Of a stretch of 64,000 nt of DNA, positions 1-8,665 are shown piece after piece. Each line of letters opens with the position of its first letter. Positions within the stretch are counted from its first letter, which is position 1. Position numbers and translations under genes: made by a program. The stretch is taken from contig NZ_CYSG01000012.1 in the NCBI RefSeq assembly GCF_001457775.1, positions 1-64,000 on the forward strand, in the 5' to 3' direction. This stretch comes from Phaeobacter sp. CECT 5382. GTDB taxonomy: Bacteria > Pseudomonadota > Alphaproteobacteria > Rhodobacterales > Rhodobacteraceae. The notes beneath the pieces are model-generated. The model made no database searches. It was not told the DNA's origin and saw only the letters and a program-made list of their open reading frames with translations.

Positions 1-243
1 ACACATTAGTGGCCGTTGGAGGCGCGAAAACGTCAAGTTACTTGGGAAATGCGGGGTATAGGGAGAGCGCCACCAGAAAGCGGTTAGGATAAAAATTACA
101 TAGATGACACCGCTGGCAACACCAAAAGGTGTCATCAGGTCAAAGATTGCTCCGTCAATTGCCACAGCCGCAGATGCAAAAATCCACTTTTTATTCATGG
201 GCAAAAAGCGATCCGAGATCGGAAGCTTACCTTTTGAGTTCAT
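1..243 (-). CDS. Membrane protein N-terminus, truncated by the window edge
   Basis: This frame starts at the ATG at 243-241 on the minus strand and stays open for 81 codons to base 1, so its C-terminus lies outside the window. A GAGG sequence 8 to 11 bases before the ATG is a plausible ribosome binding site. The translation begins MNSKGKLPISDRFLPMNKKW and then has two hydrophobic stretches, at about residues 20-37 and 42-60, the second including GVASGVIYVIFILTAFWW. This two-helix pattern resembles the sensory N-terminus of some Roseobacter-group sensor kinases, but no kinase domain is visible. The polar, proline-rich residues after the second helix are odd for that family and could mean decay. 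Function is unassigned; the reading frame itself is reasonably supported. Confidence 0.5.
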   Translation of the reverse strand, partial: MNSKGKLPISDRFLPMNKKWIFASAAVAIDGAIFDLMTPFGVASGVIYVIFILTAFWWRSPYTPHFPSNLTFSRLQRPLMC

Positions 244-921
244 CACATTGACCTCAATCACTCAACTATGTCAGTGTCAACTGGCTGGTATCTTCATAAA
301 GAAGGTTCGTTATAATTACCATTAGGTGATTAATTTTTTTACCGCCATTGAGAACTATTATAATTTTTCAAAGGCTTTGCAATACACGCTTTGAGGGATC
401 TTACGTAAAGGCGATGCCAAAGGGGCGGTCCCCTTGTGTTTGGCGGAGCGCGCCTGTTGCCAGGAACTGGCTTCCGCTAAACCTCAGGTTTGATGAAAGG
501 TGCGGCCCGCCTGATAGGCCACTGCAGTGGTTTGTGTGGCATTGGCAGGTTACGGGCTTTGCCCTCTTTTGCCGGAGTTTCGGGGCTCTGAAGGGGCCCG
601 AAATATAGTGCCTGGATTGGGCCCCTGGCACTTGAAAACATGGGGTAGCAAATAGATGAGACGGCAACAGTCGCACGCTTGAAAAAAGGCAGTTCGGGCC
701 TGTAGGAAATGCAACTTAAGGGGGGGGGTGTGCTAATGTAGTCAGCAGCCGATATCTCGCTGAAACCAAGGCGAAGGTAATGGCGCGGCCTTAAAGGCTT
801 TTGATGGATCGCCTCCAGACTCCTTGGGCGATTGTGTCGTACTTCGCATGCCAAAGGCGCTGGTCGTTCAACATTCTCGCAAGTCGTAGCTAAGCAGTTA
901 GATGCCTGGATCCTCCGGCAT
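244..921. other. Intergenic stretch without a credible gene
   Basis: About 680 bases separate the truncated membrane-protein start from the end of the amidohydrolase gene. The first 100 bases are AT-rich and should hold the promoter of the leftward gene. Short frames exist on both strands but have unnatural composition, no good ribosome binding site and no recognisable motif. A 7-bp inverted repeat (593-599 with 619-625) and a run of nine G at 720-728 are present. No tRNA or repeat family was recognised. Confidence 0.5.
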
Positions 922-2199
922 TTAAACGTTGTGGCGCCGTCGGATGGTGTCAGGGCGTCCAGGCAGTGACAGTGCGGCATCTCCGCGTGCCGATTTGGCA
1001 ATTACTTTGCCTTTTGAGACAACCGCCAATCGGGCCGGGCGGAGGCGTACAGCTTCGGTTGGGGTGGTGGCATCGACCACGACCAGAGAGGCCAGTGCGC
1101 CAACTTTCAGACCATACTCCTGCAAGCCTATGATCTGGGCATTGGTCTCGGTGACCATGGTGAAACAGCGTGCCATCTCGTCCGGGTGGGTCATCTGCGC
1201 CACGTGCAGCCCCATAAAGGCTACATCCAGCATGTCGCCGGTTCCCAAGGAGTACCAGGGGTCGCGCACGCAGTCTTGCCCCCAGCCGACCGGGATTCCC
1301 AGCGCCTGCATCTCTTTGACCCGCGTCAGGCCGCGCCGTTTCGGATAGCTGTCATGGCGCCCCTGCAGTACGATATTGATCAGTGGGTTGGGGATGGCCG
1401 AAATTCCAGCCTCGGCAATCAGCGGCAGCAGTTTGGAGACATAGTAGTTGTCCATTGAATGCATCGAGGTCAGATGGCTACCTGCAACCCGGCCCTGCAA
1501 GCCCAGGCGCTGCGCCTCGTAGGCGAGGGTTTCAATATGGCGCGACAGGGGGTCATCGCTTTCGTCGCAATGCATATCCACCATCAGGCCCCGCTGGGCC
1601 GCAATCTCGCAGAGGTCTTTGACCGAGGCGGCCCCATCGGCCATGGTGCGTTCGAAATGCGGAATACCGCCGACTACCTCGACCCCCATATCCAGCGCAC
1701 GCAGCAGGTTCTCGCGGCCATTGGGCGCGCGGTACAGCCCGTCCTGCGGAAAGGCGACCAGCTGCAGGTCGATGTAGTCTTTGACCTTTTCGCGCACCTC
1801 CAGCATGGCGGTGACAGTGTTGAGGTGATCCGGCGTCGTGTCCACATGGCTGCGGATCGCCAGCAGGCCCAGGCTGGCAGCCCAGTCACAATAGGTGAGG
1901 GCGCGCGCGACCATCTCATCAACTGTGGCCTGATCACGCAACTCTCCCCAGAGCGAGATCCCTTCGAGCAGCGTGCCCGAGGCATTCACTCGTGGGAGGC
2001 CATAAGACAGCGTCGCATCCAGATGGAAATGCGGATCGACAAAGGGAGGCGAGACCAGATCGCCGGTGGCGTCGATGACCTTGCGGGCTTCCCCCTCGAT
2101 GGAAGGGGCAATGGCAGCGATCCGGTCGCCTGCGATGGCGATATCGCGTTGGGTGCCATCGGGCAGGGTGCCGCCTTTGATCAGCAGATCAAACATCAT
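922..2199 (-). CDS. codA: Cytosine deaminase-type amidohydrolase
   Basis: The 425-residue product matches the length of E. coli cytosine deaminase (about 426) and its metal-dependent amidohydrolase architecture. Visible elements are the first metal motif HFHLD (His57, His59), the central MHCDESDD motif with the catalytic-type Glu, the GSHLTS histidine and the late metal Asp in GWGQDCVRDPW. The family hydrolyses the exocyclic amine of cytosine to uracil in the cytoplasm; relatives act on creatinine, isoguanine and other cyclic amidines. The gene is last in an operon whose upstream members encode a BMP-type nucleoside/base importer and overlaps the preceding permease gene by 4 bases. Family is certain; the exact substrate is inferred. 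Confidence 0.85.
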   Translation of the reverse strand: MMFDLLIKGGTLPDGTQRDIAIAGDRIAAIAPSIEGEARKVIDATGDLVSPPFVDPHFHLDATLSYGLPRVNASGTLLEGISLWGELRDQATVDEMVARALTYCDWAASLGLLAIRSHVDTTPDHLNTVTAMLEVREKVKDYIDLQLVAFPQDGLYRAPNGRENLLRALDMGVEVVGGIPHFERTMADGAASVKDLCEIAAQRGLMVDMHCDESDDPLSRHIETLAYEAQRLGLQGRVAGSHLTSMHSMDNYYVSKLLPLIAEAGISAIPNPLINIVLQGRHDSYPKRRGLTRVKEMQALGIPVGWGQDCVRDPWYSLGTGDMLDVAFMGLHVAQMTHPDEMARCFTMVTETNAQIIGLQEYGLKVGALASLVVVDATTPTEAVRLRPARLAVVSKGKVIAKSARGDAALSLPGRPDTIRRRHNV

Positions 2200-3140
2200 C
2201 TCTCTCCCTTATTGAAGGGCACCATCAGTGCCGCGGGGACTTCGGCGCGGCGGGACATGACCACCAGCGCCAGAATGGACAGGAAATAGGGCAACATCAG
2301 AAAGACCTGATAGGGCACCACGGCACCGATGCCGGTCTGCTGCAGGCGGATCTGCAGCGCGTCAAAGGCGGCAAACAGAATGGCCCCGAGAACTGCCTTG
2401 CCAGGCCGCCAGGCCCCAAAGACGACCAGCGCAATGCAGATCCAGCCACGGCCGTTGACCATGTCGAAAAAGAAACTGTCAAAGGCCGAGAGAGTCAGGA
2501 AAGCCCCACCAACAGCCATGAAGCCTGACCCGACAATGACCGCGCCCATGCGAATGGCTGTGACCGAAAGCCCCTGTGCTGCCACTGCCGACGGGTTTTC
2601 CCCCGCCGCGCGTACCGCCAATCCCAGTGGGGTGCGATACAGAACCAGTGCAGTGAGCGCGGCGAGGATAAAGCCAGCATAGGTCAGCGGTGTCTGCGAA
2701 AACAGCGCTGGGCCAACCAGTGGCAGATCCGCCAGCAGCGGGATCTCATAGGGTTGAAAGGCGGTGATCTTGGGCGGCGATGACACCTCGGGTAGGACCA
2801 CGCGATAGGTATAGAAGGTCAGCGAGGTTGCCAGCAGCGTCAGACCAATGCCGACCACATGCTGTGACAGGCCAAAGGGCACGCTGAGGATCGAATGCAC
2901 CAGCCCCAGCATCATGCCGGTCAGCATTGCGACAGCGACCCCACCCCAAAGAGGGAGCCCGGCCCAGACGGCGATCCAGCCGGCAAAGGCGCCTGCCACC
3001 ATGATGCCTTCGATTCCAAGGTTCAATACACCCGCGCGTTCGCAGATCAGCTCTCCAAGGGTGGCAAAAATCAAAGGCGAAGCGATGCGGATGGCGGCAG
3101 CCCAGAAACTGGCCGAGAGCAGAATATCGAGAAGATCCAT
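2196..3140 (-). CDS. ABC transporter permease, nucleoside/base type (second permease)
   Basis: This 314-residue, highly hydrophobic protein has the layout of the BPD_transp_2 permeases that pair with BMP-family binding proteins, as in B. subtilis YufQ/NupQ. It has eight to ten likely membrane helices and the conserved cytoplasmic segment AAGENPSAVAAQGLSV, which is the probable contact with the ATPase. The N-terminal ATLGELICERAGVLNLGIEG is typical of the family. It forms the inner-membrane channel with the permease encoded just upstream, one base away, and overlaps codA by 4 bases, so translation is probably coupled. Confidence 0.88.
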   Translation of the reverse strand: MDLLDILLSASFWAAAIRIASPLIFATLGELICERAGVLNLGIEGIMVAGAFAGWIAVWAGLPLWGGVAVAMLTGMMLGLVHSILSVPFGLSQHVVGIGLTLLATSLTFYTYRVVLPEVSSPPKITAFQPYEIPLLADLPLVGPALFSQTPLTYAGFILAALTALVLYRTPLGLAVRAAGENPSAVAAQGLSVTAIRMGAVIVGSGFMAVGGAFLTLSAFDSFFFDMVNGRGWICIALVVFGAWRPGKAVLGAILFAAFDALQIRLQQTGIGAVVPYQVFLMLPYFLSILALVVMSRRAEVPAALMVPFNKGER

Positions 3141-3141
3141 G

Positions 3142-4191
3142 TCAGTCCCTCCGCAGGCGGAATTTGGTCAGCAGGATCGCCAGCACCATGAACAACAGGG
3201 CCGAGGCCAGCATGATGTCGGCAAGATAGCTCGGCACGCCCGCAGCGCGGCTCATACTGTCGGCCCCGACAAAAATGGCCGCGACAAAGAGCGCCGCCAG
3301 TACCACGCCCAGCGGGTGCAGGAGCGCCAGCATGGCCACCACGATCCCCGTGTAGCCAAAGCCGGGGCTGAGATCGCTGGTGAGCGACCCCTTCAGGCCA
3401 GAGACTTCTGAGAAACCCGCCAACCCTGCTAACCCGCCGGAAAGCAGCGCGGTCTTGAGAATGACGCGGGTCACCGGAATGCCGGCAAAGGCGGCGGCTT
3501 GGGCGTTCTGGCCGACCGCGCGCATCTCATAGCCCAGCGTGGTGCGGGTGTTGATCACCCAGATCACAAGGGCTGCGATCAGCGCCAGGGCAAACCCCCA
3601 GTGCAGCCGCAACCCTTCGACGATGCGGGGCAGGCGAGCTTCTGGCAACAGGCGGGCGGATTTGGGCCAGCCCATGCCCATGGGATCTTTCAGTGGTCCT
3701 TCGAGCAGATAGGACACAAACAGCAAAAAGATGAAGTTGAACAACAGGGTTGTCACCACCTCGTCAACGCCCAACCGGGTTTTCAGCAGGGCAGGCCCCA
3801 GCAGTAGCATGGCCCCCGCCAGCATGGCGGCCACAGCGCACAGCGGCAATAGCAGATAAGCGGGCAGGCCAAGTGCGCCGGTGCCGAGCACCACGGTCAG
3901 CACCGCTCCGGCATAGAGCTGTGCCTCGGCCCCGATGTTCCACAGCTTGGCGCGAAACGCGACGGCGATGGCCAGACCAGTGAAGATCAGCGGTGTGGCA
4001 CTGTTGAGGGTTTCCAGTAGGGCAAATTTCGACCCAAAGGCGCCCTTGAGGATCAGTCCCAGAACCGCAAAAGGATTGCCCCCGGCGACCATGGCAAGCA
4101 AGGAGGCGACAAGAACGGTCGCCAGGATTGCCAGCACAGGCGGCATAATGCGGCGGGCAGCACTGGGGGATGCAATGGGTTCAAGCCGCAT
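3142..4191 (-). CDS. ABC transporter permease, nucleoside/base type (first permease)
   Basis: The 349-residue product is the longer of the two BPD_transp_2 permeases of a BMP-type importer (YufP/NupP-like). It has multiple membrane helices and a conserved loop with RAVGQNAQAAAFAGI. I place the start at the ATG at 4191-4189 because an AGGAGG ribosome binding site precedes it, whereas the frame also extends 30 codons upstream into the ATPase gene without such support. The start overlaps the end of the ATPase gene by 11 bases, indicating translational coupling. With the second permease it should form the heterodimeric membrane channel. Confidence 0.88.
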   Translation of the reverse strand: MRLEPIASPSAARRIMPPVLAILATVLVASLLAMVAGGNPFAVLGLILKGAFGSKFALLETLNSATPLIFTGLAIAVAFRAKLWNIGAEAQLYAGAVLTVVLGTGALGLPAYLLLPLCAVAAMLAGAMLLLGPALLKTRLGVDEVVTTLLFNFIFLLFVSYLLEGPLKDPMGMGWPKSARLLPEARLPRIVEGLRLHWGFALALIAALVIWVINTRTTLGYEMRAVGQNAQAAAFAGIPVTRVILKTALLSGGLAGLAGFSEVSGLKGSLTSDLSPGFGYTGIVVAMLALLHPLGVVLAALFVAAIFVGADSMSRAAGVPSYLADIMLASALLFMVLAILLTKFRLRRD

Positions 4192-5740
4192 CCGGGCCTC
4201 CTGGGGTAATTCCGTGGCTGTCAAAACCATGACCGGCCATCCAGCTACCGAGCTCTTCGGGGCGCATCGTACCCCGCGCAAAGGCAGGGCTTAGGCGGCC
4301 TTCGGAAATGACGTGCGTGACATCAGACAATCGCATGATTTCATCCAGATCTTCAGAGATCAGCAGAACGGCCGCACCTCGATCACGGGCCTGTGCCAAC
4401 ATGCTGTGGACATAGTTGACAGCCCCAATGTCCAGACCGCGAACTGGCTGGTTTGCCAAGATGATATCCGGGGCCTCTTCCAACACTCGGCCCAGGATCA
4501 GTTTTTGCATATTGCCGCCAGACAGCAGGCGAATGCGAATATCGGGCCCCGGACAGCGCACATCGTAGGTTTTAATGAGGCTTTCAGCAAACGCGCGCGC
4601 CTTGGGCCAGTTCATCCAGCCGCGACGGCTGAACCGGGTGGCATAGGTTTCCAGAATGGCATTTTCGGTCAGGTCGAAATCGGCAATGGTGCCGGTTTTG
4701 TGGCGATCCTCGGGGATGCGGGCAATGCCATTGGCAATGGCGGTGCGTGGGCTCCAGCGGTGCGGTGTGGTGCCGTGAAGCTGCATCTCACCATTGGCGG
4801 GGCGGATCAGCCCGGATAGCAGGTCAGACAGCGCGGCCTGGCCATTGCCAGACACACCTGCAAGCCCGGTGATCTGTCCGGCGCATAGATCCAGATCCAG
4901 TGCCTTCAATCCCGGTGCGGCGCCCTGATCGGGGGTACTGACCGCGCGCAGCGACAGAAGCGGTGCGCCGGGTGGGCTGGCCGCAATTGTAGGGGCGCTG
5001 ACCTCGGCCCCGACCATCAACGCTGCCAGTTCCTCTCGGTTGGTGGTATCAGTGGCGCGTTCTGCCACCAGCTTGCCATGACGCAGCACTATGACGCGAT
5101 GGGAGATCGACATCACCTCGTGCAGTTTGTGGCTGATGAAAATCACCGCAAGCCCGCTGGCTATGGCTTCACGCAGGGTGGCAAACAGGGCCTCGGCCTC
5201 TTGTGGGGTCAGCACTGCCGTGGGCTCATCCAGGATCAGAATCCTGGCGTCGCGATAGAGCGCTTTCAGGATTTCGACCCGTTGGCGTTCGCCGACGGTC
5301 AGCTGCCCAACACGGGCATCCGGGTCGACCTTGAGATGAAACCGCTGTGACAGATCGCGGATACGCGCCTTTACCTCACGCGGTTTCAGCGAGGGCGCGG
5401 TGAGGTGATCAACCCCAAGCACAATGTTTTCCCAAACTGCCAGATTGTCGGCCAGGGTGAAATGCTGATGCACCATGCCAACACCTGCATCCAGCGCAGC
5501 CCGAGGCGCGCCGGGCGGCAGAGGAACACCGAACAGCTCAACCGATCCTGCATCAGCCGTGTATTGGCCAAAGAGAATATTCATCAGCGTGGTCTTACCC
5601 GCCCCGTTTTCGCCCAGCAGCGCGATGACTTCACCACGGTGTAGATCGAAGCTGACGTTTTCATTGGCGGTGACTGGGCCAAAGCGTTTGGTCACGCCCT
5701 GAAGGCGCAGGACAACCTGCGCCTTTTGAGTTGTGCTCAT
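4181..5740 (-). CDS. ABC transporter ATP-binding protein with two ATPase domains, nucleoside/base type
   Basis: The 519-residue protein contains two ABC ATPase domains in tandem, as in sugar and BMP-type nucleoside importers (YufO/NupO, RbsA-like). The first has Walker A GENGAGKT at residues 43-50, the signature LTVGERQRVEI and Walker B ILILDEPTAVL. The second has the degenerate P-loop GVSGNGQAAL and the signature LLSGGNMQK, a usual asymmetry in which one half hydrolyses poorly. It powers uptake by the two downstream permeases. The upstream binding-protein gene ends 15 bases before this start. Substrate is inferred from the neighbouring cytosine-deaminase-type gene. Confidence 0.9.
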   Translation of the reverse strand: MSTTQKAQVVLRLQGVTKRFGPVTANENVSFDLHRGEVIALLGENGAGKTTLMNILFGQYTADAGSVELFGVPLPPGAPRAALDAGVGMVHQHFTLADNLAVWENIVLGVDHLTAPSLKPREVKARIRDLSQRFHLKVDPDARVGQLTVGERQRVEILKALYRDARILILDEPTAVLTPQEAEALFATLREAIASGLAVIFISHKLHEVMSISHRVIVLRHGKLVAERATDTTNREELAALMVGAEVSAPTIAASPPGAPLLSLRAVSTPDQGAAPGLKALDLDLCAGQITGLAGVSGNGQAALSDLLSGLIRPANGEMQLHGTTPHRWSPRTAIANGIARIPEDRHKTGTIADFDLTENAILETYATRFSRRGWMNWPKARAFAESLIKTYDVRCPGPDIRIRLLSGGNMQKLILGRVLEEAPDIILANQPVRGLDIGAVNYVHSMLAQARDRGAAVLLISEDLDEIMRLSDVTHVISEGRLSPAFARGTMRPEELGSWMAGHGFDSHGITPGGPDAA

Positions 5741-5755
5741 GTGATCAGACCCAGA

Positions 5756-6781
5756 TCAGGAGGATTTGGGCTCGCTGTCGTCAATGGCCACCGTGAAGGA
5801 GCCATCTTTGATCGCCGCTGTCCGTTGTGCCACCAGATCAAGGGCGGCCTGCGGGATCTTGTCTTTGAAGGTGCCATAGGGGGCCAGCGAGCAGCCGCCC
5901 TGGGCCATAAAGGAATAGGTGCCATAATCCTTGGCGGTGAAAGTCCCGGCCTGTACGGCGGCAATGGCCGCATCCAGTGTGGGCTCAAAATGCCAGATCG
6001 CCGAAGCGACAACCGTGTCCGGATAGTCCGACTGGGTGTCGATGACATTGCCAATGGCCAGCAGCCCCTTTTCCTTGGCGGCGTCCGACACACCAAAGCG
6101 TTCAGCATAGAGCACATCAGCGCCATTTTCGGTCATGGCAAAAGCGGTTTCCTTGGCCTTGGGCGGATCAAACCAGGAGCCGATGAAGGAGACCTGGAAT
6201 TTCATATCCGGGTTCATTTCGCGCGCGCCGGCCATGAAGGCATGCATCAGGCGGTTAACCTCGGGGATCGGGAAGCCGCCAACCATGCCGACATTGCCGG
6301 ATTTTGACATCGCACCTGCAATGATGCCCGACAGGTAAGAGGCGTCCTGGATATAGTTGTCAAAGACCGACAGGTTTGGAACGGCCGCGTCTTCCTTGAA
6401 GGAGGAGCCCATCAGGAAGGCCACGTCCGGATAGTCGGCCATGACTTCGCGGGCTTCGGCCTCGACGCCAAAAATCTCACCGATGATCATGGTGTAGCCG
6501 CTTTCGGCATATTCGCGCATCACGCGGGAATAGTCGGAGTTCGAAGTGTTCTCGGAATAGGTATAGGCAATGTCGCCCCGGTCCTGCGCGGCTAGGGCGG
6601 CGACATGGATGCGGCTGACCCATTGCTGTTCGACCGGAACAGTATAGATGCCGGCGACTTTGATCGGCTCCGCAGCCAGCAATTTGGCTGGGGAGAGGCC
6701 GAGGCCAGCAGTCAAAGCGGCAGCGGCGCTGGTGGTCAGAAAATGACGGCGTGACAGCGCGCCCAAGACGGATTTGGTCAT
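5756..6781 (-). CDS. BMP family substrate-binding protein (nucleoside/base importer)
   Basis: This 341-residue protein belongs to the BMP (basic membrane protein/PnrA-like) periplasmic binding family, which captures nucleosides or related bases for ABC import. The N-terminus carries a twin-arginine-type signal (SRRHFLTTSAAAALTAG) ending near LLAAEP, so the mature protein is periplasmic. The start at 6781 is chosen because a GGGGGA element lies just upstream and the signal peptide begins correctly; the frame also extends 30 codons further. It is the first gene of a five-gene minus-strand operon with the ATPase, two permeases and codA. Its promoter should lie in the divergent gap shared with soxB. 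Confidence 0.88.
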   Translation of the reverse strand: MTKSVLGALSRRHFLTTSAAAALTAGLGLSPAKLLAAEPIKVAGIYTVPVEQQWVSRIHVAALAAQDRGDIAYTYSENTSNSDYSRVMREYAESGYTMIIGEIFGVEAEAREVMADYPDVAFLMGSSFKEDAAVPNLSVFDNYIQDASYLSGIIAGAMSKSGNVGMVGGFPIPEVNRLMHAFMAGAREMNPDMKFQVSFIGSWFDPPKAKETAFAMTENGADVLYAERFGVSDAAKEKGLLAIGNVIDTQSDYPDTVVASAIWHFEPTLDAAIAAVQAGTFTAKDYGTYSFMAQGGCSLAPYGTFKDKIPQAALDLVAQRTAAIKDGSFTVAIDDSEPKSS

Positions 6782-7103
6782 GAAATTCCCCCGATTTGAA
6801 ATGCCGATCCTTGGCGGATCTTGTCCAAAGGGTAAAAATTTCTGCGAGCTGAGGCAAGGAAGGTTTCCCAAATTTCGTAGCTATCTGGAAGGAATGACTA
6901 TTTTTTACCCAGTCGACAGGCTTCTTACGGAATGTTGTGCGCCTTTTGCACAATTCTGCACCTGCGGAGAGTTCTATAACACTGCGCGGCATGACGGGGG
7001 CTGTGATGCCGGGCTGTCGGTTTTGGAGTCGATTTTGTCCAAAAGTGACGCGGTCTAGTCGTGGGAAAACAGGTCAACTGATCGCGCGATTAGTGAGGGT
7101 AAA
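6782..7103. promoter_or_regulatory. Divergent promoter region between the BMP importer operon and sox operon
   Basis: This 322-base gap must contain promoters for both divergent operons. It contains a perfect inverted repeat, TTGTGC and GCACAA separated by 7 bases, at 6935-6953, which is a candidate operator for a dimeric regulator. No small gene with a convincing ribosome binding site was found. Which of the two nearby regulators (GlxA-type or LysR-type) would bind cannot be told from sequence. Confidence 0.45.
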
Positions 7104-8354
7104 ATGGCCTATTCCGGACTGAGAATCATCAAGGAAGCCTTGAGCGGGCACAAAGGGTGGAAACCCGCATGGCGTGATCCTGAACCCAAGGGGCAGTATG
7201 ATATTGTCATCGTGGGTGGTGGTGGCCACGGGTTGGCGACAGCCTATTATCTGGCCAGCCGCTATCAGACCGCAAAGGTGGCGGTGCTGGAAAAAGGATG
7301 GATCGGCGGCGGCAACGTTGGGCGTAACACCACCATCGTCCGTTCCAACTACCTGCTGGATGGCAACCAGTCCTTTTACAATCTCAGCCTGCGTATGTGG
7401 GAGGATCTGGAACAGGATCTGAACTACAATGCCATGGTCTCACAGCGCGGTATTCTGAATCTGGTGCACACGGATGCGCAGCGTGATGCGGCGCGCAGGC
7501 GGGGCAATGCGATGCTCCTGGCGGGCGATGATGCCGAGTTGCTGGATACCGAGGGCGTGCGCGCGCTTTATCCCTTTCTCAATTTTGAAAACGCCCGCTT
7601 CCCGATCAAGGGCGGTTTGCTGCATCGGCGTGGCGGCACCGTGCGCCACGATGCGGTGGCCTGGGGCTATGCTCGGGGTGCGGATCGGCGTGGCGTCGAC
7701 ATCATCCAGAATTGCGAAGTCACCGGCTTCAGGATCGAGAGTGGCAGATGCCTCGGCGTGCAAACCACACGCGGCTTCATCGGCGCGGGCAAGGTGGGCG
7801 TTGCCGTGGCGGGCTCTTCCAGCCGGGTGATGGAAAAGGCGGGTCTGCGCCTGCCACTGGAAAGCCACGTATTGCAGGCCTTTGTCTCCGAAGGGCTGAA
7901 GCCGGTTATCCCTGGTGTCATCACCTATGGCGCGGGCCATTTCTATTGCAGCCAGTCGGACAAGGGCGGGCTGGTCTTTGGCGGCGATATCGACATGTAC
8001 AACACCTACGCACAGCGCGGCAATCTGCCAGTGGTCGAGGACGTGCTGGAAAGCGGTATCTCTCTGATCCCGGCGCTGGGCCGGGTGCGCCTGCTGCGCA
8101 GCTGGGGCGGCATCATGGATATGTCGATGGATGGGTCTCCCTTCATCGACCGCACCCCTATCGATGGCCTCTATTTCAACGGGGGCTGGTGCTACGGCGG
8201 CTTCAAGGCGACGCCTGCCTCGGGTCTGTGTTTTGCCCATCTGATGGCGACGGATACCCCGCATGAGGTGGCCCGTGCCTATCGTTTGGATCGGTTCCGT
8301 ACCGGTCACATGATTGATGAAAAGGGCCAGGGCGCCCAACCCAATCTGCATTGA
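7104..8354 (+). CDS. soxB: Sarcosine oxidase-like beta subunit
   Basis: The 416-residue protein is the FAD-dependent amine-oxidising subunit of the heterotetrameric sarcosine oxidase family. It has the Rossmann dinucleotide motif DIVIVGGGGHGLATAYYL at about residues 33-50 and the segment RRGGTVRHDAVAWGYA, in which His182 corresponds to the residue that carries covalent FMN in characterised beta subunits. The C-terminal GGWCYGGFKATPASG is also typical. The enzyme oxidises N-methyl groups of secondary amino acids, passing formaldehyde units to tetrahydrofolate on the alpha subunit. GAGGG precedes the ATG. It is the first gene of soxBDAG; the substrate may be a sarcosine analogue given the unusual neighbours. 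Confidence 0.92.
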   Translation: MAYSGLRIIKEALSGHKGWKPAWRDPEPKGQYDIVIVGGGGHGLATAYYLASRYQTAKVAVLEKGWIGGGNVGRNTTIVRSNYLLDGNQSFYNLSLRMWEDLEQDLNYNAMVSQRGILNLVHTDAQRDAARRRGNAMLLAGDDAELLDTEGVRALYPFLNFENARFPIKGGLLHRRGGTVRHDAVAWGYARGADRRGVDIIQNCEVTGFRIESGRCLGVQTTRGFIGAGKVGVAVAGSSSRVMEKAGLRLPLESHVLQAFVSEGLKPVIPGVITYGAGHFYCSQSDKGGLVFGGDIDMYNTYAQRGNLPVVEDVLESGISLIPALGRVRLLRSWGGIMDMSMDGSPFIDRTPIDGLYFNGGWCYGGFKATPASGLCFAHLMATDTPHEVARAYRLDRFRTGHMIDEKGQGAQPNLH

Positions 8355-8377
8355 CCCAGAAAGAAGGATTTTGAGCG

Positions 8378-8665
8378 ATGATGATCGACCATCCCCTGTT
8401 GGGTCTGCGTGACGCACAGGAATTCACCTATCTGGGCGACGCCAGCCTGATCGACCGCCCCGACTGGCAGGCCGAGGACGCGCAAGAGACGTTTCACGAC
8501 TATCTCTACCTGCGCGAAAACCCGGCAGGTGAGCACCGCGAGTTGTGGTTTCACGAGACTGGGGATCGCTCTTGGCTGGTGGTGACCCGCAATACTCTGA
8601 CCCATGAAATCACCAAGGTAGAACTGGCCCGCGATGTGGCCCGAGCGCGAGGGCGCAGCAAATGA
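8378..8665 (+). CDS. soxD: Sarcosine oxidase-like delta subunit lacking the zinc-binding cysteines
   Basis: At 95 residues and between soxB and soxA, this is the delta subunit. The core matches the family: RDAQEF near the N-terminus, DYLYLRENPAGEHRELW, and NTLTHEI. In structurally studied tetrameric sarcosine oxidases the subunit binds zinc through Cys6, Cys9, His59 and Cys63. Here the equivalent positions are His5, Leu8, His59 and Asp63, and the whole protein has no cysteine. The subunit is therefore unlikely to bind zinc in the known way. It overlaps soxA by 4 bases. Identity is firm from position and fold-level similarity; the altered metal site is read directly from the sequence. Confidence 0.85.
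   Translation: MMIDHPLLGLRDAQEFTYLGDASLIDRPDWQAEDAQETFHDYLYLRENPAGEHRELWFHETGDRSWLVVTRNTLTHEITKVELARDVARARGRSK

Noticed and set aside
593-625. GGGGCCC/GGGCCCC inverted repeat as terminator of the codA operon
   Set aside because: The loop is 19 bases, no T-run follows and it is about 300 bases from the gene end.
720-728. Run of nine G as a phase-variation tract
   Set aside because: It is not inside or directly before any supported gene.
348-1001. Overlapping short frames on both strands in the left intergenic stretch
   Set aside because: Composition, lack of ribosome binding sites and absence of motifs suggest chance frames.
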